From Planctomycetota bacterium (GTDB lineage Bacteria; Planctomycetota; Planctomycetia; Pirellulales; Pirellulaceae), in assembly GCA_029979005.1 (NCBI GenBank), contig JAPOIJ010000023.1:1-40109 (forward strand): 40,109 bases of DNA. The letters are read 5' to 3'. This document shows, one piece after another, positions 25,404-33,926 of the stretch (positions within the stretch are counted from its first letter, which is position 1; every line of letters begins with the position of its first letter). Position numbers and translations under genes: made by a program. Below the pieces are notes generated by a model. It did no database searches, was not told the origin of the DNA, and saw only the letters and a program-made list of their open reading frames with translations.

Positions 25404-27977
25404 TTATTTCTGCGTACTTTTGAGTAGTAGCGACTCAAATTGCGGCTTGAGTTTCGACTGGCTCCAGCCTGGCGGAATTGCCTTCATGTATTTTAACAAT
25501 TTGGCCGCGCTTTCACGATCACCCGATTTTAAAAGCAGGCGTGCCACTTGGTATTTTGCTTCGTACCAATTTGGGGTGTTCTTTTTCAATCGAGTGGCGA
25601 TTCGGCGCCACTTTTTGAGTGGGATTTCGGGACTGGATTCTTCAAATTCAGCTGTCAACGCCCGCGCCAATTGCATTTGGATGTCTGCATTCTTGGGATA
25701 CTTTTGTTCTAAATCAGTTAACGTTTGTGACGCTTCCTGATACTTTTTCAGTGCGATTAGTACAGCGGCTCGTTTAAGTTGCCAATTGTCTTTTTGTTTT
25801 GCTTGGCTGGTTTGCTGCAATTCCGGTAATCCAAGCACCGTGTTAACAATCGCAAGTTTGACCGTATTAAGATTTTGATTCGCAGTAGCTTCTGCAGATG
25901 AGAAATTTAAAAGCTGTTCACATTGCTGAAGTGTTACGAGGTTGTCTCCGATGGCAGCGATCCGTTGGGCGGCCGATTTAGGATCGGATTCCGCATAAAG
26001 GGCAACGAGTAACGCATTGGCTAAGGCGAGGTTTTCGGTGTTGTCGCCAGCTGCAACTTGCTCAACTTTTTCTCGGTTGTCACTCAAGAGTTGACGTGTG
26101 CCGAATTGCCAGTCTATCTCGAATTGCGCTAATTCCAATTTGATTCGCAGCGATGTATCAGCAGGTAGGTTACTTGCCCGTGATGAGAGTTGAGACACTA
26201 TGTTTTTACACTTCAGAAGTGTTGTTTCACTGGAGAGGCGTAACGTCTGGCGAGCACAGTTAATGATCTGGTCTATGACCGAATTTAACTGTGGGTAAGC
26301 GTTGGTAACTGCCAGATAGAGTTCGAGCCCATGTTCCCAATCGCCGAGGTTAATGCGCTCCTGTGCCAACCATACTCTCGCCTGGTTAGAACTGGCAGCC
26401 GCCGGCCATTGTTCGAGGTGTTGAAGTAGCAGCGTTTGAAATGGCGGACGCGACTTGGGATCTTTTGTTGAGATGGATTTGGCATAATTCCAGCAACCGA
26501 TTAAATGCGCGGCCGAAGCGACCGGTTCGGACGCATATTCGATCGCGCTGGCGGTTAACCGGTCGGCTGCCAATCGGTGCTTTCCCTGATTTTCAAGGAT
26601 TTTGGCTAAGCGAATTTGCAAGTTCAGTGCTGTTTTTGAATCCGCTTGCGATTTCGCTAAATCCGAAGCGCGTTGGAGTGCATTTAATGCATCGTCCCAC
26701 TCTTTTTTACGTTCGGCCTCGGTTGCTAATCGAATTAATAATTCGAGTTCAATACTGTTTGGTTGCTTCGTGACATTTGGAGGAGATTGCGATGTTCCGG
26801 TTAAATCGTTTTCAGAGGAAGATGCTGGAACTCCTACCGTGTTAATAAGCATTAGCTCTGCACGTCGGCCCCAGTATGGCCCGTGTTCACGTTTAATAGC
26901 CTGAGATCTTTTGAAGGCAAGAGAGATCCAGTTTTGTTTTTTTTGTTTATCTGTTGTGCCGGCAGAGAGGCTGATTGCCAACTCGAGTAAGGCAAGTTCT
27001 AAATCCGGGGTGGGCGGGCGGAATTTTTCAAGCTTTTCAAATGTTAATTTTGAGTAAGTTCTGTCACCAAGAGCGATGGCGTTGAGAGCCGTCTGTTGGG
27101 CAAGTCGCTGAGCGATCGACAACGGAGCTTTATATTTTTCCAGTGACTGAGCAAGCGTGCGAGCGCGATCCGGCGCATTGAGTAGGCGATAACACTCTAT
27201 CTGGCTTAGTTTTGTGTTCCACCAAAGTAACTGACCCTCGGAGGTCAGGCGTTGCACTTCTGTCAATTTTTCAGTTACGCCATTGAGTGCGTCGATTCGA
27301 TTAAGGCGATCATCAGGCAGGTAAAGCTGAGCTCGGATCAAATTGCATTGCGCCAGTTGGTACTGAATGTTATTTTTGAGGTTGAGTAATTGGTCGACCG
27401 CCAGTTCATTTGAGTCGAGCGTGCGCCCTTGTTGTTCCGGTATTTTTTTTGAAATTTCTCGCTGTAAATCATCGAGGCTGGATCTGGCTATTTTGATTTC
27501 GTCCAATGCCTGAGTTCGCGCGGACTCGTCTGCCATTTGCGATTCGATTTCACGGCTTAGCATTTGCCCACGCGCGAGGTGACTTAACGCTTGCTGGACC
27601 TGAACCAGAAGCTTTCTGGGGTGATCAATTTTCTCCGTTAAAAAATCTGCGGATGTTGCTTGAACTTCCTTCCAAGCTTGGTCTCGTTCATCCTGGGGTG
27701 AAAGGAGTGCCTTCATTGTCTGGGTTTTCATTAATTCAATAATTAATCCAACCTCACTCGTTGCATCCAGGTCTGGCTTTTTGAGTTGCTCCCGACAGTA
27801 AAATTCTGCCGTTGCAAATAATCGACGTTGTCGAAGTCCCTCGACCAGGGCCGATGTGTCCTGTCGTTCCACCGCAAGGGTATCCTGCTGGCAAAAACCA
27901 GACGCAGGTACAAGCAGTACCAGAATTAGCCCCAGGAGCCATTGCCAAACGCATAATTTGTCGAACACCATATTCAT
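25404..27977 (-). CDS. Large periplasmic TPR-repeat protein of the ExbBD operon
   Basis: 857 residues. The ATG at 27977 overlaps the stop of the second ExbD gene by four bases (ATGA). The signal peptide is about 1-29 (WQWLLGLILVLLVPASGFCQ). The rest is almost wholly helical, with tetratricopeptide-like pairs clearest around 405-480 (WDDALNALQRASDLAKSQ, LAKILENQGKHRLAADRL) and 735-850 (YQEASQTLTDLEQKYPKNAD, then AKYQVARLLLKSGDRESAA). There is no membrane segment after the signal and no catalytic motif, so it probably serves as a scaffold or adaptor in the periplasm. As last gene of the operon it is tied to the motor by translational coupling. Confidence 0.85.
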   Translation of the reverse strand: MNMVFDKLCVWQWLLGLILVLLVPASGFCQQDTLAVERQDTSALVEGLRQRRLFATAEFYCREQLKKPDLDATSEVGLIIELMKTQTMKALLSPQDERDQAWKEVQATSADFLTEKIDHPRKLLVQVQQALSHLARGQMLSREIESQMADESARTQALDEIKIARSSLDDLQREISKKIPEQQGRTLDSNELAVDQLLNLKNNIQYQLAQCNLIRAQLYLPDDRLNRIDALNGVTEKLTEVQRLTSEGQLLWWNTKLSQIECYRLLNAPDRARTLAQSLEKYKAPLSIAQRLAQQTALNAIALGDRTYSKLTFEKLEKFRPPTPDLELALLELAISLSAGTTDKQKKQNWISLAFKRSQAIKREHGPYWGRRAELMLINTVGVPASSSENDLTGTSQSPPNVTKQPNSIELELLIRLATEAERKKEWDDALNALQRASDLAKSQADSKTALNLQIRLAKILENQGKHRLAADRLTASAIEYASEPVASAAHLIGCWNYAKSISTKDPKSRPPFQTLLLQHLEQWPAAASSNQARVWLAQERINLGDWEHGLELYLAVTNAYPQLNSVIDQIINCARQTLRLSSETTLLKCKNIVSQLSSRASNLPADTSLRIKLELAQFEIDWQFGTRQLLSDNREKVEQVAAGDNTENLALANALLVALYAESDPKSAAQRIAAIGDNLVTLQQCEQLLNFSSAEATANQNLNTVKLAIVNTVLGLPELQQTSQAKQKDNWQLKRAAVLIALKKYQEASQTLTDLEQKYPKNADIQMQLARALTAEFEESSPEIPLKKWRRIATRLKKNTPNWYEAKYQVARLLLKSGDRESAAKLLKYMKAIPPGWSQSKLKPQFESLLLKSTQK

Positions 27978-28438
27978 CGGCTCCCCTGAGGGTTGACGGC
28001 AAATGATACGTTCGAAAACCCCGACAGTTTCGCTGTGTCATAGGCGGCAATAACAATTCCCAAGGGGACAACAGGATCCGGGTGAAGTACAACAATTGCT
28101 TCGGCCTGGATATCAGCGATCGTACTCAGCTGAGTCTTTACCTCTTCAACAGAAGCAAAAAGTTGGTCGTTAATCTTCCAGGTAGGCGATTGTCCATCCC
28201 AGGCAATACGCACAATGATGTCATCAAAATCTTTTGGTTCCGGTGGTTCCAGCTGGTTGACTGGATCGGAACCTGAAAGTTCCGACATGTTACTGGGAAG
28301 AATTTGTTCAATTATTTGAAAGCTGGCGGTCCAGACAAAGAATACCAGTAGTAGAAATACTACGTCGATCATGGGAGTCATCGCGTCATCAATATCGATG
28401 TCACTTCCGCGGCGAATGAATGGGCTGGAGCGTTTCAC
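27974..28438 (-). CDS. ExbD/TolR-family protein, second copy
   Basis: 154 residues; the GTG start at 28438 overlaps the preceding ExbD stop (GTGA). A cytoplasmic N-terminus (1-20, with an acidic DIDIDD) leads to TPMIDVVFLLLVFFVWTASF, the single helix bearing D25, the proton-path Asp of the family. A periplasmic domain of about 105 residues follows, with the sheet segment IVVLHPDPVVPLGIVIAAYD typical of ExbD/TolR. Length and order match the family. It is expected to form the plug inside the ExbB ring, as a homodimer or paired with the other ExbD. Confidence 0.93.
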   Translation of the reverse strand: MKRSSPFIRRGSDIDIDDAMTPMIDVVFLLLVFFVWTASFQIIEQILPSNMSELSGSDPVNQLEPPEPKDFDDIIVRIAWDGQSPTWKINDQLFASVEEVKTQLSTIADIQAEAIVVLHPDPVVPLGIVIAAYDTAKLSGFSNVSFAVNPQGSR

Positions 28439-28860
28439 TGGCCCTCCTCCCGGTAGACTGCGTATGTGACTTTCCAGATTTTAGCCGCGGTGCAAGCAAG
28501 CATAATTGGTTCGACCGTGGAGTAAGGGGCTTCCCGACTACCGCGAATTCGAACTTCAATGTTCTCTCCTTCTTTGTCTCTTGCTTCCGTGAATCTTGCT
28601 TTGAGTTGTTGCTGGGAAATGGGTCTTCCGGCCAGCCAGAGTGAGCCATCCGATTTTACGTTGACGGTCAGTCGCGGCGTTTCGAGGTCAATATCATCCT
28701 GGCCTGAACTTGCCTGAGGCAGTGTAAGTTCCATTTGCGACTCTTGCCTCGCAAGGTGACTGCTGACGAGGAAGAAGATAATTAACAAGAAGACAACATC
28801 AATCATCGGTGTGATGTTGAAGCCATACTTTCGATTCGACTTGTGTTGTGGGATTTGCAT
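28435..28860 (-). CDS. ExbD/TolR-family protein, first copy
   Basis: 141 residues; ATG at 28860, 50 bases after the ExbB stop, with no obvious ribosome site. FNITPMIDVVFLLIIFFLVS gives one transmembrane helix with the conserved Asp (D21). The periplasmic domain includes LTVNVKSDGSLWLAGRPIS and ends in IMLACTAAKIWKVTYAV, like TolR. It differs clearly from the neighbouring ExbD outside the helix, so the two are old paralogues and not a fresh duplication. It transmits proton flow with ExbB to the energy-transducing partner. Confidence 0.93.
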   Translation of the reverse strand: MQIPQHKSNRKYGFNITPMIDVVFLLIIFFLVSSHLARQESQMELTLPQASSGQDDIDLETPRLTVNVKSDGSLWLAGRPISQQQLKARFTEARDKEGENIEVRIRGSREAPYSTVEPIMLACTAAKIWKVTYAVYREEGQ

Positions 28861-28910
28861 AAATTAGCGAGAGAAAGTTTTCGAGCGGATTCAAGTCGGC
28901 TAATGCGGGG

Positions 28911-29681
28911 TTATTTCTTACTGGCGCGTCTTCGAAGTGGGGTGAAAACGTGTTGAGCAATGTAGGCTGCTTCGGCAACAAATTGATCAATTCGATTCCG
29001 AAAAATGGCAAATGCACCAATCGAGGGAATCGCCACAATTAATCCACCAACGGTAGTGACCAAAGCTTGGTAAATACCTTCGGCCAACTGAGGCGCACTG
29101 GCTGTTCCTTGAGTGGTTGCAACATTTTGAAAGGCAATGATCATTCCAATCACGGTTCCGAGGAGACCGACCATCGGTGCAATGTTCCCGATCACCGAAA
29201 GGTATTCAATTTTTCGGAATAGTCTCGCCGATTGTTCGGCAAGGGCGTCCTCAATTGACTTCTCAACAGCGTTCCATCCAAAATCTAGTTCGGAGATGCC
29301 GTGCAGCAAAACAAACGAAAGGAAACTGGGACGGCCATTACAGGCGGCCTGCGCACCTGACACATCTCCCGAAAGGAGACATTGACGAACCTGCTCGCTC
29401 AGCCCTTCCGGTATGAGGTCTTTACGGCGGATCGTCATGAGGTGATCAAAAATCAAATAAGCGGCGGTCATCGAAAGTGCGAGTAACAACAGGATCATGA
29501 TCGCTCCGACAATCCCTCCAGAGAAAAGGATTGCAAGAAAGCCAGAGGGAGCTTCCGCTGAAGCGTCTACCTCGCCGGCATTTTGTGCGAGTAGTATCTG
29601 GGGTGGCATAAATATCAATAATTGACTTAGGCCAATAGAAAACCAGCCAATGGGAAATGATTTCCTCGGGCTCAATGACAT
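28911..29681 (-). CDS. MotA/TolQ/ExbB proton-channel protein
   Basis: 256 residues; ATG at 29681 with AGGA seven bases upstream. It begins with a signal-like or extra membrane segment (about 11-32), then three family helices at about 48-80, 162-184 and 203-228. The conserved parts are the cytoplasmic loop with SIEDALAEQSARLFRKIEYL and IGNIAPMVGLLGTVIGMIIAF, then QLAEGIYQALVTTVGGLIVAIP, the signature of ExbB/TolQ. It should form the pentameric stator ring around the ExbD helices in the inner membrane. An N-terminal extension like this is common in ExbB proteins outside enterobacteria. Confidence 0.95.
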   Translation of the reverse strand: MSLSPRKSFPIGWFSIGLSQLLIFMPPQILLAQNAGEVDASAEAPSGFLAILFSGGIVGAIMILLLLALSMTAAYLIFDHLMTIRRKDLIPEGLSEQVRQCLLSGDVSGAQAACNGRPSFLSFVLLHGISELDFGWNAVEKSIEDALAEQSARLFRKIEYLSVIGNIAPMVGLLGTVIGMIIAFQNVATTQGTASAPQLAEGIYQALVTTVGGLIVAIPSIGAFAIFRNRIDQFVAEAAYIAQHVFTPLRRRASKK

Positions 29682-29760
29682 GCTTATTTCCTGTTCTGTG
29701 GAGAGTGTCTCACTCCGGCTGACGTAAAGGTGAATTTTTAAATTGAATGGGAAAATAAAA

Positions 29761-30732
29761 TTACTGGCTTAATTGTTTGGCCCACACCGTTTGTGGATAA
29801 AGCGTGACCAACTCGTTGAAAATTGATTTGGCGAGTTCTGCCTCTCCTTGATTGTCGAGCAAGTTACCCACTCGATACAATGCCGCCGCAACTAGAGATT
29901 TTTGCTTGGGGAATAAGATAGGGATTCTCATTAAGTTAGCAATTGCAGTCTGTGTCTGTCCGACTCGAGTCTGTGCTTCAGCCAGAACAAAGTAGGGGCC
30001 GGCGCGGAATTCGCGAGGCAAGCTTGAGATGATGTTTTTCCAGGGTCTGATTTGTTTGTCGGTGACGTTAAGACGCGTTCGCCAAAGTTGGACGATTGCA
30101 ATATTCTTTATGCGAGGGTCAATGTCTTCGGAGAGTGTTTGTAAGAGTTGAATTCCCGTGTTTCGCTGAGGGGGTTTGGAAAGCATCCAGCTGGCACCGA
30201 TTAATTGAAGGAATGGGTTTCGAGAATTCCCCAGTCGGCTTGTAGTGTCTGCCGGGACAGTTCCAGTTCCGGTCCAGCAAATTGGAGCGAGTGGGAAGAA
30301 GCGAGTCTGCGGATCTTGGCGCAGGATTGCTTCAAAATGGCGAATAGCATCGGCGTATTTTTCGGTGGATTGGTAGGCGTCAATGAGCTGTGCACGGATA
30401 ATGAGTTTCGCCCAGGGCCGAGTTTCGTTGGTGAGCGCCTCTTCAAATTGAACAATAGCAAAACTGGGATTTCCTGAATCCAGTTCCTGCTTTCCCAGTT
30501 GGTAGTTGTTTCCCCAGGTCGTTTCAAACTTGAGAATGGTGTTATTGTCGATTTCCCGTTCGACCCCTTTTGAGTCGATAGTTAACGAGTCACCAATCCA
30601 GTTCGTAATCGTCCCTTTTCGATTGACGATAGGCGAACCTGGTTCGCGTTGTGTCACGACAATGTCGGTCTGCCCGATTGCAGATGCTGGCAAATAGAAG
30701 CCAAAGAATAAAATTGCAATAAACAGTCGCAT
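29761..30732 (-). CDS. Periplasmic TPR protein of the ExbBD operon
   Basis: 323 residues from the ATG at 30732, which begins a signal peptide (MRLFIAILFFGFYLPASAIG) and has GGA upstream; a GTG at 30768 is the alternative. A small beta section (about 20-75, with GTITNWIGDSLTID) is followed by TPR-like helical pairs (about 80-135, SFAIVQFEEALTNETRPWAK and YADAIRHFEAILRQDPQ) and a further set at 260-320 ending in LAKSIFNELVTLYPQTVWAK. It is exported and soluble. It sits between the VWA gene and ExbB, so it is a candidate periplasmic partner of the motor. No enzyme motif is seen. Confidence 0.82.
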   Translation of the reverse strand: MRLFIAILFFGFYLPASAIGQTDIVVTQREPGSPIVNRKGTITNWIGDSLTIDSKGVEREIDNNTILKFETTWGNNYQLGKQELDSGNPSFAIVQFEEALTNETRPWAKLIIRAQLIDAYQSTEKYADAIRHFEAILRQDPQTRFFPLAPICWTGTGTVPADTTSRLGNSRNPFLQLIGASWMLSKPPQRNTGIQLLQTLSEDIDPRIKNIAIVQLWRTRLNVTDKQIRPWKNIISSLPREFRAGPYFVLAEAQTRVGQTQTAIANLMRIPILFPKQKSLVAAALYRVGNLLDNQGEAELAKSIFNELVTLYPQTVWAKQLSQ

Positions 30733-30820
30733 TTGTAGTCCGGTGATGGGAGCCGTTGTTGGGGTCACAACCCTGTCTTTTTTAATAACTTCGGTTCGAA
30801 GCGTCTATGCTAAGAAACGC

Positions 30821-31816
30821 TCATTCCACTCGTAGTGTGTTGATGTTTTTGAAAATATATTTCCCACCGCTGTTGCGAGCGATGGCTTCGAGAGACCGAT
30901 CATTTGATCGTCGCTCTCCAAATTCAATCGTATTAATAATTGCCCGTGAATAATTCCTGCGGCTGAGTTCAAATATTTCATCTGCCGTAAACCCTCCCTC
31001 GGCGTCGGTGAGGAAGAAAATGACATCGGGGCTAAGTTTAAAAGCAGTTTTTAAAGCAGTGAGGTGGTCAGTCCCGCCCTTGGGTTGAGTGCTTTCTACG
31101 TAAGATTTCGCGGCAGCTTTGTTGGTCCCGTTGGCCGAGTGTAGACTCAGTTTTCCACGAAAGATGTCGACTTCATTGTTGTAAAAAATAATTTGAAATT
31201 GATTCGATTCGTTAAGAGAGTTAACGCTTTTCCAAAGTTCCTGTCTCGCAGCAAGCATGGGGCGAAAGTTATATCCTTCCATACTTTTGGAACGGTCGAT
31301 GAGATAAACGAAGCGGGAGCCTGTTCCTGCTATGCCAAAGACTTCGGTGGTCATTTTTCCGCCAATTTTTCCGTTGGCTACTGAGCCCGTAATTAATGAG
31401 TCGGCACTGGGAACATTATTGGAAAGCAGGTTTTCTATGCCAGACGCTTCGGCAGTGATGGATTCTAGCCCAGGTAATTCAGGCCGTTCTTCCAGATCGA
31501 GGGACGGAGTCGAGGTGTCGGGCGATGATGCTGGATTACTGTTTTGAGAAATATCGCCTTCACTGAGATATTCCGTAGTTTCCGATTGGATGTCGACCAG
31601 CACGATCCCGCCGGTCCGGTTGTCTACTTCGCCGGCACCGTTCGGAATTTGAGTTAGGAAGAAAACCAAGCCTGCGATCAAGCTGAGGTGCAACAAGAGT
31701 GAAAGCAGCCAAGCGGGCAGCGATTTCTTGGCCTGTTCGGCAGAACCGGGGCCAAGGCCGACGGGTTGGCCTCCTGTCGGTAAAGCAGCAGCGGAACTTT
31801 TTTGGGGATGGGTCAT
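30821..31816 (-). CDS. VWA-domain protein with TonB-like membrane anchor
   Basis: 331 residues; ATG at 31816. A short cytoplasmic N-terminus (1-30) is followed by one membrane helix (about 32-55) in which Ser39 and His43 stand four residues apart (SLLLH), as Ser16 and His20 do in the TonB helix that contacts ExbB-ExbD. A Pro/Ser/Glu-rich periplasmic linker (about 60-145) leads to a von Willebrand A domain (about 165-331) with a full MIDAS: D174-R-S176-K-S178, T249 in the GGTD segment and D271 in FFLTDAEGG. There is no TonB C-terminal domain. It is the first gene of the operon. The inference is a motor-driven arm that binds a protein ligand through a metal site. Confidence 0.88.
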   Translation of the reverse strand: MTHPQKSSAAALPTGGQPVGLGPGSAEQAKKSLPAWLLSLLLHLSLIAGLVFFLTQIPNGAGEVDNRTGGIVLVDIQSETTEYLSEGDISQNSNPASSPDTSTPSLDLEERPELPGLESITAEASGIENLLSNNVPSADSLITGSVANGKIGGKMTTEVFGIAGTGSRFVYLIDRSKSMEGYNFRPMLAARQELWKSVNSLNESNQFQIIFYNNEVDIFRGKLSLHSANGTNKAAAKSYVESTQPKGGTDHLTALKTAFKLSPDVIFFLTDAEGGFTADEIFELSRRNYSRAIINTIEFGERRSNDRSLEAIARNSGGKYIFKNINTLRVE

Positions 31817-32196
31817 TCGATTCCATTATTGCCGATTCACCTGGATGTCTCATCTTAAAGATGCTGTGAAAACGAGTCAATGTTAAGCCTGTCTGTGAAT
31901 TGTTCGGTTTGACCTTCAGGTCGTTGGTAATTCACAAAACAGGTTGTTAAAGGTTGGGGCGTTGGTGGGTGACACGTTTGGTCAGTTGGACGGCGAGGCG
32001 AGTGTTGAGGTGACGAAACTGTCGAGAAAGGAGCATTTTATTTGTGCGGGCAGATTTTTTTGAAGATTTATTTCAGGCGAGACCAGAGGTGTCACTCAGT
32101 AACCCAATAGTTGTAACCAGAGAAAGCATTTTGTGAATTCAAACAACGTTGGTTTGGATGAGATTGAATTAAAACAAACTCACTGGGGAGCTGAAG
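31817..32196. other. 380-base divergent region upstream of the ExbBD operon
   Basis: This lies between the VWA gene start and the small plus-strand gene at 32197, so it should carry the operon promoter and that of the small gene. A 30-codon GTG frame at 32044-32136 with AAGGAG some ten bases upstream is possible but weak. No strong -35/-10 pair or long dyad could be picked out by eye. Confidence 0.4.
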
Positions 32197-32409
32197 ATGA
32201 TTAAGCCACTAAACACGCCACAACTTTCTGCTGCGAAGAACCGAACTGGGTTGCAGAGTATTTCAGATTTATTACCTCGGTTGATTCGCCAATATGAAAT
32301 TCAGGCAGAAATGTTACGTAAACGTGAAGAGTTAACGCGACGTCGTCCAGCTCTAGCGATTGAGGCGAGTGTCGCCGCTCAGCAGGGTACATTTGCGTGG
32401 TACGAATGA
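32197..32409 (+). CDS. Small basic helical protein, hypothetical
   Basis: 70 residues; ATG at 32197 with GGGGAG (32185-32190) six bases upstream, a good ribosome site. The protein is soluble, without signal or membrane helix, and mainly helical in its middle (LQSISDLLPRLIRQYEIQAEMLRKREELTRRR split over residues 19-50, basic at the end). The composition is protein-like and the start is well supported, but no family is recognised. It converges on the alpha/beta hydrolase with 28 bases between stops. Confidence 0.62.
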   Translation: MIKPLNTPQLSAAKNRTGLQSISDLLPRLIRQYEIQAEMLRKREELTRRRPALAIEASVAAQQGTFAWYE

Positions 32410-32437
32410 AGTTTGATGGTTGCAAAATCTAATGCTG

Positions 32438-33244
32438 TCAAAAATGGTTCGAGTTTAAAAATTCTAAAACATGATGATTAAATGATTCCGATTGCTCGAG
32501 AGGGGTGAGGTGTCCTGCATTTTTGATTTCGACGAATTGGGCATTGGGGAGTAAGGCGGCGTCGCTGCTCATCTCACGTGTTGTCGTAATTTCATCGTGT
32601 TCGCCACCGATAAAGAGTGCCGGGCAATTTATCATAGGCAACCATGGCGCGGCATCAGCTCGATTGGACATCGCAATTTGTCCAGCAGCGATTGAGTCCG
32701 GTGATGTTGACTCGATTGTTTTTTCAACGTCGGATTGAATGGTGTTTTTTGGTTCTCGCGGGTCACTGTATAGCAGCCGAGACGCCATTTGCTGGGCCAG
32801 GAATAGGGTTCCAGTTTGATAAATTGACTTAGCAGCAATTCTTCTGCCGCGAGCGACTTCGAGGCTGTCGTTGGCCGCGCGTGTATTACAGGCAATCATT
32901 CCGCTCACTCTTTCTGGATTCTGTTTCCAGAATTCCCAGCCGATGTAACCACCCATCGAGAGACCGCAATAAACCACACGCTCGTGAACGTCTAAGGCGG
33001 CCAGTAGGTCGGATAGGTCTTGCACATGGCTTCGGAGTTGCATGCGAGGTTCGCGGCATCGGCTAAGTCCGAAGCCGGCGAGATCCGGGCATATGACCCG
33101 GTGAGTTTTTGCAAACTCTACAATCTGAGATTTCCACATGTTTAGATTCAGTGGAAAGCCGTGGACCAGTAACACAGGTGGCCCTTTGCCAAGGTCGACC
33201 ACATTAATCTGGGCATCGTTAATGGCGAGTGTTTTTTTCAGCAT
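32438..33244 (-). CDS. Alpha/beta hydrolase
   Basis: 268 residues, the usual length for a single-domain alpha/beta hydrolase. The oxyanion segment LLVHGFPLN (25-33) precedes the nucleophile elbow GLSMGG with S96. The acid is D217 (IGGEHDEIT) and the base H245 (NAGHLTPLE), giving a complete Ser-Asp-His triad. PDLAGFGLS after strand 4 is typical of the esterase/3-oxoadipate enol-lactonase-like branch, but the substrate cannot be named. There is no signal peptide, so it is cytoplasmic. Its start is 16 bases after the stop of the DUF2752 gene on the same strand. Confidence 0.92.
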   Translation of the reverse strand: MLKKTLAINDAQINVVDLGKGPPVLLVHGFPLNLNMWKSQIVEFAKTHRVICPDLAGFGLSRCREPRMQLRSHVQDLSDLLAALDVHERVVYCGLSMGGYIGWEFWKQNPERVSGMIACNTRAANDSLEVARGRRIAAKSIYQTGTLFLAQQMASRLLYSDPREPKNTIQSDVEKTIESTSPDSIAAGQIAMSNRADAAPWLPMINCPALFIGGEHDEITTTREMSSDAALLPNAQFVEIKNAGHLTPLEQSESFNHHVLEFLNSNHF

Positions 33245-33260
33245 CTTCTCGAAGTTGCGA

Positions 33261-33770
33261 TTATTGAAAGCCTGTTAGTGTCCAAATCCAGTTGGCCAAC
33301 AGGATTACCGCAACCGCCATGGGGATCCAATAGATAAAAGGCCAGTGTAGCGGCAACTTACTATTTCGAATTCTCCAAAGCTGAATTGCATTCCACGGAA
33401 TTTGAATTGCGACAAATAAGTAAATTACAAAACTAGCGCGATTAAATCTCCATGCCTCACTTAGTTGCCCATGACTGATACAGATAAAAGCTCGTGTGAG
33501 TCCGCAGCCGGGGCAATCGATCCCGAGTAATCGCCGACTTGAACAGGAGTCTGGAAGCGGACTGGTGAAACCCGGAAGGAAAACAGCTTGTTTCCCGTCG
33601 GTGCTCATTAGCACGGAAAGAAGAATGATGACTGAAGCGAAAGACAGAAACACCAGATGACCGATTTGGTCGAAGTCTTGGTGGCTTTTAGGGTTTGCGA
33701 GTGTTGTGGTTGCCGGGAGTGAGTTTTCCTCCGTCATCGGTGTATCGGCGTTTTCGTTAAGATGGTTCAC
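33261..33770 (-). CDS. DUF2752 membrane protein
   Basis: 169 residues from a GTG at 33770, with an ATG at 33737 (residue 12) equally possible; neither has a clear ribosome site. Three hydrophobic segments are seen at about 38-57, 113-131 and 146-166. Between the first two lies LGIDCPGCGLTRAFICISHG, the Cys-Pro-Gly-Cys-Gly motif that defines DUF2752. Function of the family is unknown; the Cys pair could bind metal or form a disulfide. The N-terminal 35 residues are polar. It is probably cotranscribed with the alpha/beta hydrolase. Confidence 0.9.
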   Translation of the reverse strand: MNHLNENADTPMTEENSLPATTTLANPKSHQDFDQIGHLVFLSFASVIILLSVLMSTDGKQAVFLPGFTSPLPDSCSSRRLLGIDCPGCGLTRAFICISHGQLSEAWRFNRASFVIYLFVAIQIPWNAIQLWRIRNSKLPLHWPFIYWIPMAVAVILLANWIWTLTGFQ

Positions 33771-33926
33771 GCGTTTGTTAATCGACCTGGCACTATTTGT
33801 TTCGATTTGGAATTAACTCATTGTACGAAAAAAAACTAATTTGATCGCAAATTGAAAACCGTTTGGGTAGGATAATGTCGGAAATATTTCACTGATTCGC
33901 GGTTCATTATTCAGTAAAGAACAAAA

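Noticed and set aside
32044-32136. 30-codon GTG frame with AAGGAG upstream, in the divergent region before 32197
   Set aside because: Composition is protein-like, but the start is GTG, the spacing is long and there is nothing else to support it; left as a possibility only.
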